A stretch of DNA of 64,000 bases from Tetrastigma voinierianum (lineage: Eukaryota; Streptophyta; Magnoliopsida; Vitales; Vitaceae): positions 186,001 through 250,000 of the forward strand of contig JAEQBH010002861.1 of assembly GCA_016808115.1 (NCBI GenBank), in the 5' to 3' direction. Positions 12,001 to 22,614 of this stretch are shown here, piece after piece. The first letter of the stretch is position 1; the number at the start of each line of letters is the position of its first letter. The notes under the pieces were generated by a model. The model had not been told where the DNA came from and ran no database searches. It was given only the letters and a program-made list of their open reading frames with translations. A program made the translations under genes and the position numbers.

Positions 12001-13407
12001 TATCTTGTGGTCGAATGAGGTGATTCAAATTACATACAAACTAGACATTTGGGAGAATAACTTTCATGAAAAACTTATGGTCAAATTAATAATACTCTAT
12101 CATTCCCAGAAAATTTTCAAATATGGGGCCTTAATTCAGTTACTCTTCTAAGCTGTCAGGAGCATTTGAATGTTTAAACGATATCTCCCAAATTAAAAGT
12201 CCAAATGACATGATTTTTGAACCATAAGAAACTTAAGACATAGGGGTATATTGAGTTAGAAGATCACTTTCTCTAACAATCCCGTTTATAGGGTCAAAAT
12301 TGTAGTCGAAAATGAACTTGGAAGCTGCCTCTAATTGTTCAGGCAGAATTGGTTATGGAAATTGGAATTGTATAAAGGCTATATAAATGTATTGTTATAT
12401 GAAATAATGCATCATAGTAAGTTGATCATGATAACATGTGTTATGAAAGCTAAAGAGAATACATGTATAATTTTTTTATATGAAAAAATGCAAAGTACAG
12501 TTAAATGTTTATAAGAGATTATTTGATAATGAATATCTCATAAGTATACATGATATCAGTAGTTATTCATGTACATGAGATATCTTTTTCTGATACTTAA
12601 AAGATTTTTAAGAAAACATAATATAATTGATTGCCTGCTTATGACTGGGTAGTTGGATAAATAGGCATGCCTATAGGGATAACAATGCTGCAGCATACAG
12701 TTTACAGACAGAGTTGCCCCATTTGGGTCGATGACATGGATCCCGTTTGGATCATTATAGTGGCCTCGTTTGGGTCAGTACAATTTATAGATCACTATCT
12801 CGTATAGTGATAGTTCCTTCGGGTACATATAGTTCTTTCCTATATCTACTTCTTTGGAATATGCAGGCATGACATAAGATGAGATGAAATTTTTGGAATG
12901 TTATAAAAGGCGTGAAACATGAAAATGATGTGAAATGCAATATGTAATTTAATTATAATGATATGAAAAGTAACATGTATTATGAATAAAATGTTATGAA
13001 GTATTGTAACGATCGTTATAGTGGTCATCCATATTTATGAATTCCCACTATGGTATAAAGCTTAGCACGGGTGTTTATCCGTGTAGAGTCTTGAAAGAGG
13101 GCGTCCCGTGATATTTTGCATACGAGACTGACACAAGCTATAGGAGTCCATCGCGGTAGGTTTGAATCGATTTTGTAAGTGTAAATGTAAGATTTTGGAG
13201 ACAGTGTGAACCTTAAAGTACAAGTAAATGGGACTCTGAATATATGTACAGGACATTGTAAATACCGCTACGGTGTATGTATATAAAATATTTTTGTAAT
13301 TTTATATTTTCAAGATAATTGTTTAGAATTGTATAAGTTAACATGTTTATAGTTCTCAAATTCGTGACACCCTTTCCTAACACAGAGTGCCAAGTTGGGG
13401 TGTCACA
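9089..13407 (+). repeat. 3' LTR of element E, interrupted by solo LTR I
   Basis: It opens TGTAAGACCCCAAATT and closes TTGGGGTGTCACA, a matched TG...CA pair with inverted ends. Without the 2.05 kb insertion it is about 2.26 kb. The halves either side of the insertion (9089-9834 and 11887-13407) are contiguous in the 5' LTR. A hairpin-forming block ATCACTATCTCGTATAGTGAT lies at about 12792. The 19-mer at 13218-13236 (GTACAAGTAAATGGGACTC) is identical in solo LTR F and one or two bases different in G. Possible target duplication at the right is GATAC (13408-13412), but the left partner is lost. Confidence 0.85.
9835..11886 (+). mobile_element. Solo LTR I inserted in the 3' LTR of E
   Basis: It opens TGTAACGCCCC and ends GGGGTGCTATA, inverted ends of a Ty3/gypsy LTR (the final CA has become TA). 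Flanks are GACCC (9830-9834) and AACCC (11887-11891), a 5 bp duplication with one mismatch. The 5' LTR of E runs straight across this point (about 2998-3015: ACCCACTGGGACCC), which confirms an insertion. At 2.05 kb there is no room for gag-pol and none is seen. The GC-richer end (CCCGGACTCAGTTCGG at 11834) resembles the end of LTR G, so the two are probably related families. Confidence 0.82.
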
Positions 13408-14312
13408 GATACCCTAGTAAGAAGATCGAAGATCGTTTCTCCACCAGTGCATCAGTGCTTGAAATCATAGTATTCCAAAGATTTAACACCAAACACAACA
13501 AATCAAACATAAATCATCCAACCAGACTAAAGATTAAATGAATCTAACATCAAATCTAATAACCAACCTCTATGAAGTGTTTAGCCTAACATTTCAGCCA
13601 TCAAAACCCACAAATTTATGTTAATAACAAATCTGAAAACTACAAAAAATTGAATAAGGAGGAGGATAAATACAAACCGGGGTTTAAACTCTGAATGACT
13701 TCAATCTACGATCAGTAAAATCCACACTCCACTAGGTCGAGCTTCCCAACAATAATCAATTACAAGTTAAGTTGTTCACAAATGAAACCTAAATCTAAGA
13801 AATCTACATAAAACCTAATCTAAAAATGGAAAAAAACTTGAAGAGGGAAAACACTAGGAGAGAGCCTCCCTCTCTCAAAGTTTGAACCCTAGAATAGTGT
13901 GAAAAAGGTCCTTAAATACACCTAAAAAACTGGGCCAAAGCGAGCCCAAAATGGAAAGAGTTTGGGCCCAAGACGTCATGTGGTCATGATGAACATTGGC
14001 TGAAAATATGTTCTATAGTTGCGACCACGCCGAGAGTTAGCTGAGCAGTCCTCTTGAATTTATGTTGTGGTAGCGACCATAAAATCCTATGGTCGTGACC
14101 ACAACTTCTTCACTGCATAACTTCTTCAATTCTTGCCCAAATTGCTTGCTTTTCATCTTGTTTTCTTCATTTCTACAAAATACACAAATATAGGGGGTTA
14201 GACATGAAAATTAGTAAGAAGGATGCTTAGTTAGCATCAAAATCATGAATTATACTATATTTTGCACTAATTAAAGCTAACCTAATGCACACCTAACAAT
14301 GCTCAATATACA
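13408..14312 (-). repeat. LTR fragment H (-), Athila/Tat-like, cut by element E
   Basis: Read on the minus strand it looks like an LTR of this group. It has a start region near 14300, a palindrome-bearing region (TGGTCGTGACCAC at about 14091-14103; GTTGCGACC and GTAGCGACC nearby), a TATA-like GTATTTAAGG at about 13912-13921, then a leader with CTAGGGTTC and GAGAGAGGGAGGCTCTCTCC. It stops abruptly at the end of element E, so E probably inserted into it. No internal region is attached. Lineage is inferred from style and the shared GTCGYGAC core, so it is less certain than for A-C. Confidence 0.5.
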
Positions 14313-14317
14313 AAATC

Positions 14318-15010
14318 ATGAAGAAGCCTATTCTTCGTCACTTCCATGTTTGGGGCTGCAAGGTGGAAGTGAGACCGTACTACCTACAGTATGAGAAACT
14401 TGATCCAAAAACATAAGTGGGCACTTTATTGGTTATTGAGTGTGATCAAGAGGTTCCAAGTTTTATTAGCCATCACACATGACTAGAGTGATTGAGTCAG
14501 ATTGAGTTATCTATTTTGAGGATGATACTAATACAAGCCAAGAGCCAAGAGAAATTGTGTTCAAAGAACAACCTGTTTTTTTTATTCATGTGCTTATTGT
14601 TGACCAACATCTAGTAGCCATTACCGATGATGAACCAATCGAGGATGTGGATCTAGTAGTCCTAGATGTAGTCATGGATATACCCTAGAGGAGGTCAGAG
14701 AGGCCGTAAGCCCTCAATTTCATATGACTACATTATCTACTTGCAGGAGCATGAGTGTGATGTGGGTGATGTATCAGATCCGACTACCTACAAAGAAGCC
14801 ATTGTTAGTCCTCAATCCAACTTCTGGATCGATGCAATGAAAGGTGAGATGACTTCCATGTCACATAATAAAGTGTGGAGCTTGGTAGATTGGACAAATG
14901 ACTGTAGACATACTATGAGTGTTCAAGACTAAGCCCGATGCTAAGGGACATGTAGAGAGATATAAAGCAAGATTAGTGGCTGAGGATTACAGTCAATGAG
15001 AAGGTATTAA
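14318..15010 (+). pseudogene. pol: Ty1/copia pol fragment (integrase end to RT start)
   Basis: Readable blocks in order: KPILRHFHVWGCKVEVRPYY with YEKLDPKT just after it (the copia integrase end, usual form VWGCPAEVR...KLDPRT), a linker with QEPREIVFKEQP, then TYKEAIVSPQSNFWIDAMKG at about 14784 and VWSLVD (about 14874). VFKTKPDAKGHVERYKARLV with AEDYSQ after it (about 14925-14997) is the first RT block, usual form WVFKTKRDSKGNVERYKARL. The catalytic YVDD region, RNase H and both LTRs are absent. This is the only Ty1/copia sequence in the window, a truncated relic between LTR H and the A LTR. Confidence 0.82.
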
Positions 15011-15099
15011 ATAATCACTCCCCATGTCTGAAAATCTACAAACATTCTCTGGCAGCAGTGAATATATAGATATTAAAACGATTAATGTTTGGATGGTCT
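15011..15099. other. Junction between copia relic and A LTR
   Basis: About 90 bases align neither to copia RT nor clearly to the LTRs of B or C. The exact right end of the copia fragment and left end of the A LTR cannot be set from sequence alone. Confidence 0.3.
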
Positions 15100-15638
15100 T
15101 GTATAAGGGCATTTTCTCATATAGAAAGAACAGTGAGGATGGAGCATGGACAATCATGAGTTATATTTAGAGTGCATTAGTTCCTAAAGGTATCCTTTAG
15201 TATACCCACTGGGTTCTTGTATTCGCTCGGGTAGCATCTTTGTGTCACTCAGGGATCCACAGAAGTCGAGCAAGATACAACTCTTTTGGGTATGATTTCT
15301 TGATACTTAGAAACGATTCTTTTTAAAGAACAATATCAATTAAATTAATCAATACTCAAACCCACATCATTCATTTAAATACTACAAAATGATAGCAAAA
15401 CACCAATCCCTTCTAGGGAAGCAACCTTCTATAATTGGATCACGAAGCAATGACTAGTTGATCAGACAAATTCTAGTAGGCTGTAATCAAAACTTAATAA
15501 GTGGATTCTAAAAAGCAACTCTAGATTCACTTAGGATTCGAGAAAAAAATGAAGCTTGATTTACAACTGATCCATCTCGATATTTCAGCTCGAGATCCTG
15601 ACTACAATCTAAAAGATGAAAAACCAAAATAAAAATGA

Positions 15639-15640
<2 letters not shown>

Positions 15641-15689
<49 letters not shown>
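15641..15689. repeat. (AT)n microsatellite
   Basis: Forty-nine bases of perfect AT alternation inside the A LTR, downstream of its palindrome array in LTR orientation. The overlapping open frame with an isoleucine-tyrosine run is an artefact of it. Confidence 0.95.
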
Positions 15690-15695
<6 letters not shown>

Positions 15696-15864
15696 CAAAT
15701 GCTTCTACTACTCCTCATCTCTTTTAGAAATTCTGAAGTTGATTCCCCCAAAAAGTTCTTTGCACTATATCCTAGGAGCTTACATTTTAGGCCACAATGA
15801 TTGGAGCCTGAAAACAGTGTATAATGGAAACTTGAAGAAATCCTATGGATGCATACAGTCGCTC

Positions 15865-16440
15865 TTGATGTCGTGACATTTCTATTGTGATATCACACCT
15901 TTAATTTTGGTTAGAGTCGCGACTCTGCACGTTGCTCATTTCTACAATGTCGCGACTTTGGTTTTGGTGTCGCAACTGTGCATTTTTGCCTATCTTGATC
16001 ATGTTGTGACTCTGAGTATCAATGTCGCGACTTTGCTATGATGTCGTTGTTAGAGTCGCAACTTTGGAATTGTGTCTTCAATGTTGCCGCCTTGTTTTGA
16101 TGTCGCGACTCTGAGTATTGATGTCGTGACTCCGAGTATCGATGTCGTGACTTTGAGTATCAATGTCATGACTTTGCTATGATGTCGTTGTTAGAGTTGC
16201 GACTCTAGAATTGCGTCTTCAATGTTGTAGCGTTGTTCTAATGTCGCGACTCTGAGTGTCAATGTCGTGGCCCAGCTATGATATTGGAGTTGGGTTCTGG
16301 CTGCGGAAATATGTTGTGGCTACCTCCTGTATCGATGTCACGACTCTTTGGTGATATGATTTTGATGTGTGTGATCATTCTAAAGTAATGTCGTTTCGGT
16401 GGCGAATGTGTGGGTTTCTTCAACTAATGTCATGACTGAG
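15865..16440 (-). repeat. GTCGCGAC palindrome array in the A LTR (decayed)
   Basis: About 16 sites with the core GTCGCGAC or a one- or two-base variant. Perfect cores occur near 15915, 15950, 16026, 16103 and 16242. The others are mostly GTCGTGAC, GTCATGAC, GTCACGAC or GTCGCAAC, the changes expected from loss of methylated CpG. Local spacer words such as TCTGAGTATCGATGTCGTG recur about every 22-40 bases between 16090 and 16200. Confidence 0.8.
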
Positions 16441-16666
16441 TGATTGTTATTTTATATTCTGCTTATTTTGTTTAAATTATATTTCATAAAAATACAAATT
16501 GATTGTGAATATCATAATTTATGTTAAAGTGATTAACATAAAATCATTAAAAATGGACGAGTAATAAAATTGTGTATGAACTCTGTTAGCTCATGTCCTC
16601 AATGAAAGAAAAGGAATTGATTGTCCTGATCAATCGATCAAAATCAATGAATTTTATGGCTCATTA

Positions 16667-16765
16667 TTTCCATCAGTAGTTTGCATAAATGATGGCACAT
16701 AAGTTAAATCATTAATCAATTATGAAGAGAATTTCTAACATACACTTCAATTATAGGATCAGCTT
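16667..16765 (-). other. Element A sequence between its 3' LTR and solo LTR F
   Basis: A short piece of A's 3' untranslated region. It becomes continuous with 22615 onward when F and one AGCTT copy are removed. TGTTAGAAATTC on the minus strand at 16740 resembles a copia LTR start, but no matching end is seen, so I keep it as A sequence. Confidence 0.4.
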
Positions 16766-18329
16766 TGTCACGCCCCCTACCCTCGCCTGGGTGAAGGAGA
16801 GTGGCGGGCAATGTAACACCCAGAAATATACCACTAGTAGTTTTCTAGGACTTGTTTTAAGTATATTATAAGCTAAATGAATTTTAGGAAATAAAAATAG
16901 AGACTTTAGAATTAATAATAAAGCCAAGGGTAAATATGTAATTTACACTTGAGGACATAAATAGCATAAATCAATAAGTTGATATGCAATTATGGAAATT
17001 GTGAAAAGATGGGATGCCAAAGTATAATATGTGTAAGTTAGATTGAGATTAATTAAGAAGGAATGAAGATGCAAAAAATGAGAAAAGAAATTAAAAATAC
17101 AATGACATTTCTTAAGCATATAAAAACACAATAAGAGCAAATTTGGTCTCATTTTTGAGAGACCAAACCGTAGAGAGAGAGGGGAAGAGGAAGAGGAAGA
17201 GGAAGAGAAGAAGAAGAGAAGAGGAAGAAGATGGAGGAGCCAAAAAGGTATAGAACTAGATTGGAATTCTAAAGTTTTGAATGGCTTTCCATGCAATTGT
17301 ATGGTTATTATCTTGCCCAAACCTAGGGTTTGTTAGGATTTCATCCTAACCAAAGATGTATTGAAATTAGGGTTGGTAAGAGCTCTAAAGAGACACACAA
17401 GATAGTTATAGAATCCTCTTTTTAAGTTGGATTCATGGTTTAGTGAGGAAACAATTGAGTTGGGGTTTAGAATAAGCCTAACTGAGAAATCATCATATTT
17501 GACTTGTGAATGGAGTTATGATATAGAGTTGTTTTGGGAGTGATTCATGAAAGAATTTTGAAGAAAGATATGTGTTGAAAGATGAATTAGTATAATTGAG
17601 ACTACAGATGGATGAAGGGGTTTTGAGGTGTATATTGAGTATTGAGTGGATTTGGGTGAAAATATATGGAAAAATGGAAGAAAAGCCCATTACAGGCAAA
17701 TTCGAGCACTGTGCCGATGCGGTCGGAGAACATCTTGGAATGCAAGTAATGTTCTGTTTTCCTATTTCGACCAGTTTTCGTATTTTAGCCATAACTTGCT
17801 CATTTCCTATCCGATTTGAGTGATTCAAGTGGCTAATTAAACTAGACTTCAAGGAGAACCAAACATCCCGATATAGAAATCATCAAATTCTGATTCTAAG
17901 TGGCCCATAAATTCACTCAAAGTGGGGCTATATGCAAGCCAATTCCTGCATCAGTTTGATCATAGAGTAGTCCGAGTTGTTTTGAACATAACTCGAGTTT
18001 CGGTGCTCCGAGTTGGGTGATTCCAATTGGAGATGAACCCTTAGCACCTTAGCTTTAAATGAGTAAAAAGACCTAGTGTCAAATATGAAGTTAAGATCCC
18101 CGAAAATAACAAAAGACAGTGGCTACTGCTGCTGCTGCAAGTTGCTGATTTTCTTCACGGCTTGCAACTTGCATAATTCCTTCGATTGGGACTCATTATG
18201 AATTCTTGGACTGTCAAACTCATTGTGAGTCTAGAATCTAACCATGCTATTTAATGGAATTTGGTGCCCATATCTTGTCTAAAACTGAATTGACCTTCAA
18301 AGTGTACTAATCGCTTAGTTAAAGTTAAA

Positions 18330-20330
18330 TGGAATACATGGTAGAAAGGATATAGATATGAACAGAAATAGTATTATATAGATTTGATATGTAAAGGAGC
18401 ATAGATAAGAAAAGCACCCTAAATTTATCCAAGAAGTCTACATTACGTACTCCTAAAGTAGGGCCAGTCTTATAAGTAAGTAAAGCGTCTGAGAGTATTA
18501 TAGAAATGTATAAAGGATATGTCATAAGATATGATAAGTATATGTCAAAAGATATGATAGGTATATGTCATAAGATACGATAGTCTAATAGAGTACATGA
18601 AGATATAAGTTAACAAGATATAAGATGTTACAAGTAGATGCCAGAGATATGATTCGATAGGTTATATGCAAATGTTATATGCTAATATATGAGAGAAATA
18701 TATGATAGACATAAGAAATGAATAAGATGGAACATGATAGGAATATATGAATGAGTAAGCATATGTATATGATGAGAAATATAGAAAGTACATGAATAGC
18801 TAAATCATGATAGAAACGCATAAAGGACATGATGCAAACATGAGATAAAAGGATATGAATAGATAAAGATATATATATGACTATATGAATGCAAGAGTGC
18901 ATAGATGCATTCATGATATATGATAGGATTACATATGATACGAATAGCTAAATGATAGCAAAGATATGAATATATGTATTATAGAGAAATATGAGAACCA
19001 TAATATGAATCTACGGATGAGGAACAAATACAGATTAAAGTAATGATAGTATATATTGCATAAGCAATTATGATAACAATAGTTATTCATGCTTATGAGA
19101 TATGTACAGAAAGCGTAATAAAGATGATTGTCTGCTTAGAACCTAGTAGAGGGATAGATAGGCATGCCTATAGGGATACAGTTGCTGCAACATACAGATT
19201 CAGATACAGATATCGAGGCCCCGTTTGGGTCGATGACATTGATCTTGTTTGGATCACGGTGGCCCCGAAAGGGTCACTACATAGTACATGGCATAGAATC
19301 ATTTGTCTGGAATGCAGTGATGATACCTTCGGGTATATGAGATAGAATCACTATCTCGTGCGGTGATAGTACCTTCGGTACATACAAATAGAGATCAGCG
19401 TCTCGTGCGGTGACATACCTTCAGTGCATTATAGTTATTTCAGTATCTCTTCTAAGGTATTTAGGACATGAAACCTAAAAAGGAAATGACATGTATACAG
19501 AATATATGACATGATATGAGAAGCATAGCACTGCTATGCGGTGAAGTATAAGACGGAGTTACAAGAACAAGTAATGTACAAGATGACGTATACCAAGAAA
19601 AGTCACAATTACATGAAGAGTATATGAATAGTACGGTATATGAAAGAAAAGTATATGACAAAGTACAGAAGTACAGAAATAAGTGGCAATGACACGAAAT
19701 GTATATGACAGAGATAAAGTATGAAAAGCATATGAAAAGTACGATATATAGATATCATATGGAAAGAATAGTATATGACAGTATAAGATGGAGGATAAGA
19801 TATATGACAACATATGCAAGTACATAGAGAAAGCCATATGAAGGTATAACGAGAAAACGGGATATGAAATGAACGGTACATGAATATGGAGTATTATATG
19901 AAAATAGTACATGAGCGTATGTAGATACGATTATATAGAAAGTACGAGTATAGTACGAAGATAAAGGATATGAACAAGTAAAGTCTGAAAAGTAGATAAA
20001 AGAAAAGGTATATGAGAAGTATAGTATAATACATGAAAACATATGTGAAAACATATGATAGTATATGATATGATAGTAAAAGTATAAGTCTTATACTCCT
20101 ATGGGAGATATGAAAGATGAGAAGTATAGGGATATGTAAAGTATAGAAACAGGAATACAGTAAAAGTATAGATAAAAGATATGCCAAAGACATAGAACAT
20201 GTACCGAAAGAGATTGACATGAAATAGGAAAGTAAAGATGCTAAGTAATTAAAGTTATATGAATATGTATATAGATAGATGGCTCATATGTATAAACATG
20301 TGATCCTTCATTGGTGGTTGTCATTGCTTA
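18330..20330 (+). repeat. Purine/T-rich degenerate GTATATGA repeat field in LTR G
   Basis: About 2 kb is almost devoid of C and built from words such as GTATATGA, GATATGATA and AAGTATATGACA. A clear local tandem lies at about 18522-18585, where a 23-base unit (AAGATATGATAGGTATATGT) occurs about three times. The open frames here (minus strand, hydrophobic, Ile/Ser/Tyr/Leu-rich) are products of this composition and not genes. The conserved LTR block at 19080-19440 interrupts the field. Confidence 0.75.
19200..19440 (+). repeat. Repeated hairpin block in LTR G
   Basis: CACTATCTCGTGCGGTGATAG and a shorter version (GCGTCTCGTGCGGTGACATA) follow each other at about 19352 and 19397, each followed by a TACCTTCGGTACAT-like word. 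Upstream, GGCCCCGTTTGGGTC and GGCCCCGAAAGGGTC form another pair. The E LTR has the single equivalent at 12700-12815. These imperfect inverted repeats probably lie in the transcribed part of the LTR. Confidence 0.6.
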
Positions 20331-21869
20331 TCTCATTCCCACTAAGCGAAGCTTATGCGGTGTTGTCAGGTGTGGAGTGCAGAAGAGGGCTAGAGGACAT
20401 GACGTTCCACATCGGCGGGCGGGCCGTCTCGAGAGATAGGTGCTCCTGACATTGCTTCCGCAAATCTACGATGTTTTTGTAATAGAAATTGTACATGTAT
20501 AAGTAAATGGGACCCTGTATATGTGTATAGACTTTTATGGACACCACTTCGGTGGTAGTTCTTTTAGTATATGTAAATGATTTTTGTTATTACAGAAATT
20601 GTTTGTATACTACAAATGCAGTACCGTGATGAAGAGCAGGTCGATAGGAAGTCGGTATAGTATAGTATATAGTTATAAAAAAGACATAGATAGTATAGAT
20701 AGATAATTATCGCCCAGGTTCCGGTTCGGATCCGCGTCGGTCGGGCTAGGGATCCGGCCGGCGTGGCAATTGGGACTCCTTTAGCGATTTTCGAGCATTG
20801 GTGGGCTAATTTCAATATAAATCGAATATCATAATATAACTTGTAAAACTACCTACCATTAGTGTTTAAATTGTCATAATACATGAGTCCCATTTACTTG
20901 TACATAAACAAATTCCACTATTACAAAAATATTACATTTACATTACAAATAGAGTAAAAAACTACATATGGTGGACTTGATTCTTTGTGTTATTTTTGTT
21001 GTATCACGAATGCCGAATCTCCTCTTTAGTACCTGCAGGTTGGCTCACAGGTGCCCAGCTTATAACCCAGAGGGAAATAGATAACAGATATGACCACTTG
21101 GGGTGGTTTACATACATATAACAAAATGGATTTATCAGAGTTTACGTATAACAGAAATCTATAACAGAGTTTTCATATAACATAATTCTTATAACGGGGT
21201 TTTCATATCTCCCGATAGGAGTTCAGAACAGAGATCTTGTACAAAAGGTACCCATAGGTACATTATAGAACATAATTGATTCCTTATGCTTTCTTATTGT
21301 TCATTATTCAGATTCTTATCATATAAATGTTTGCCTATATAGACCGAAAATAATGAATGAGAGGGACACAACACAATAGGTACTCGAAGGTACGATACAG
21401 TATTGAACAAAGAGCGTGAACTGCACGTGCGGGGTGTGGTAGCCTGATGTAGGGTAATGGATTGCACTTAATGAGAGACGTGCATGCCCATAGCGAAGTG
21501 GCGGTAGCAGCAAAGTATCGTCGCCTTGAGCAGAGACGTGCCTGCATGTGAGGAGGGTGTTGTAGCGATGCGGGAGTGTGCGGTAGTTGAATGGACATTC
21601 TTTTATTCATATCAGTTCTGCAACGGACGTACAATTGCTATATGTGCGGAAAGCTTGTTATATTATTTCTTAATCCATTAACAAATCAGAGCAATCTTGC
21701 CTTGGCGGCGAGTCTGAGCATTTTCATATAACTTTATGCTTATGCGGACCCTTTCATTCACTTATTAGGATCCTCATTAATCGATTTTATGCCTAATTAG
21801 CTCAAATGAGAGTCCCGAGCAAAAGAGTAGCAGTTATAAGTGCTTAGAAGAAAGAACAAAACTAGAGCG

Positions 21870-21992
21870 CAGCTTGGCCTGGCGTAGCAGTCTTTACGCT
21901 GGCGTAGAGGGTTAAACAGGCATAGCATAAAATTCTCGGGAGGGGTCTTGGATCTACCTAGGCGTGCATTCCTACGCTTAGGCGTAGGGGTG
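21870..21992 (-). repeat. Private palindrome cluster in LTR F
   Basis: CCTACGCTTAGGCGTAGG (about 21971-21988) has perfect 7-base arms. Half-sites and variants (CCTGGCGTAG, TTTACGCTGGCGTAG, CCTAGGCGTGC) occur in the preceding 110 bases. This resembles in style, but not in sequence, the GTCGCGAC clusters of the Athila-like LTRs. Confidence 0.55.
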
Positions 21993-22614
21993 TCGTGCTG
22001 AAACAAAAAATGGGCTAGTTTTGGCCATTTTCACCAAAAATCATTCAACCAAAAACAAACGAACCTCAAAACAAACTTCAAACAACCCAAAAAAAAAACA
22101 CTTTGATTAAGATTCTTCCTACCCAAACCAAGACAAGGAGGGATTTCCATACAAGTATTCCACACAAAAGTTCCATACTTATAGTTTGCATACCTTGACT
22201 TCAAAGATTTGAACCAAACTTCTTCTTTTCTTCCGACTTAAACAAGGAACACTAAGAAATGGAGAACTTAACCCCAAACTTCTTGCTCCTCCTCTGACTA
22301 GTAAATGCCATAAGTTTCTCTAAGCGAATGGAAATATCTTCTATAATTTTATTATTTAAACTTATCTCAATTGGACAATTTCCTTATACATTTTAGTCCT
22401 TCTATTTCATTCTAGTTACACATCAACTTATCTAAAATTTACAATAACATATCATCTTCTTGTGTTATGACCCTTGGGTCCTCATTTTACAATTTACCAA
22501 TTAAACCTTTTTTTGTACTTTACACTTAATTTCCGAAAAATGCAAATTTTACTTTTCTTATACCCTAAACATGTAATAAACTACTAGGGTTATAATTTGG
22601 GGTGTTACAAGCTT

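Larger units (their letters stand above)
2440..13407 (+). mobile_element. Element E: decayed Tekay/Del-like chromovirus (Ty3/gypsy)
   Basis: The order of parts is canonical: LTR, primer-binding site, gag, protease, RT, RNase H, integrase, chromodomain region, polypurine tract, LTR. The two LTRs align over most of their length. For example, both contain CCAGAAAATTTTCAAAT and GGGGTATATTGAGTTAGAAG. The protease starts LIDPGSTHSYV, the integrase has CLMCQQVKAEHQ, and the C-terminal end reads FEDKILLRGRE; all three are typical of plant Tekay/Del elements. Frames are interrupted throughout, so the copy is not autonomous. The 5' LTR is truncated on its left, and the 3' LTR is interrupted by solo LTR I. 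Family assignment rests on motif recognition, not on a tree. Confidence 0.85.
15100..16666 (-). repeat. Decayed 3' LTR of element A (-), left part lost
   Basis: On the minus strand the start TAATGAGCCATAAAATTC followed by ATTGATTTTG matches the B LTR start TGATGAGTCAAAAAATC followed by ATTGATTTTT. The GTCGCGAC array then lies at the same offset as in B and C. Further in, CCCAAAAGAGTTGTATC and CCCTGAGTGACAC match the B/C block that has GTATCTGCTACGATTTCG and GGGTGACAC. About 1.5 kb of an expected 3.1 kb remains; the rest is replaced by the copia relic. It faces the A internal region once solo LTR F is removed, so it is A's own 3' LTR. Confidence 0.62.
16812..20764 (+). mobile_element. Solo LTR G (+) nested in F, about 3.95 kb
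   Basis: It opens TGTAACACCCAGAAATATA and is flanked by GGCAA at 16807-16811 and 20765-20769. When it is removed, the ends of LTR F join cleanly. Blocks shared with the E LTR include GGCATGCCTATAGGGATA (about 19162) with GTTTGGGTCGATGACATTGA downstream, and GTATAAGTAAATGGGACCC (about 20497). The right terminus lacks the expected CA, so a few bases are lost. It is about 1.7 kb longer than the E LTR, mainly because of the low-complexity expansion at 18330-20330. No gag-pol is visible. Confidence 0.8.
16766..22609 (-). mobile_element. Solo LTR F (-), split by solo LTR G
   Basis: On the minus strand F opens TGTAACACCCCAAATTATA at 22609, very like the E LTR start TGTAAGACCCCAAATTATG, and both continue CATGTTTAGGGTATAA. 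It closes GGGGGCGTGACA at 16766. The flanks are identical: AGCTT at 16761-16765 and 22610-22614. The middle is interrupted by G (16812-20764), leaving an F of about 1.89 kb. It carries the conserved GTACAAGTAAATGGGACTC (minus strand, about 20885-20903). No coding domain is present. It sits in the 3' untranslated region of element A. Confidence 0.85.

Noticed and set aside
15616..15876. 86-codon open frame with an Ile-Tyr run
   Set aside because: Produced by the (AT)n microsatellite within the A LTR.
16735..16745. Copia LTR start (TGTTAGAAATTC on the minus strand)
   Set aside because: No matching LTR end or duplication could be found, and the Athila-type LTR start of A lies 70 bases further in the same direction.
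17493..17852. 119-codon minus-strand frame within LTR G
   Set aside because: Lies inside a solo LTR whose ends and target duplication are defined; no domain and no counterpart in the E LTR.
18675..20220. Several overlapping hydrophobic minus-strand frames that could suggest membrane proteins
   Set aside because: They are translations of the C-poor GTATATGA field in LTR G; overlapping frames all look alike.
20600..20830. Tail-to-tail inverted LTR pair as a novel inverted element
   Set aside because: The AGCTT and GGCAA duplications show two nested solo LTRs in opposite orientation.
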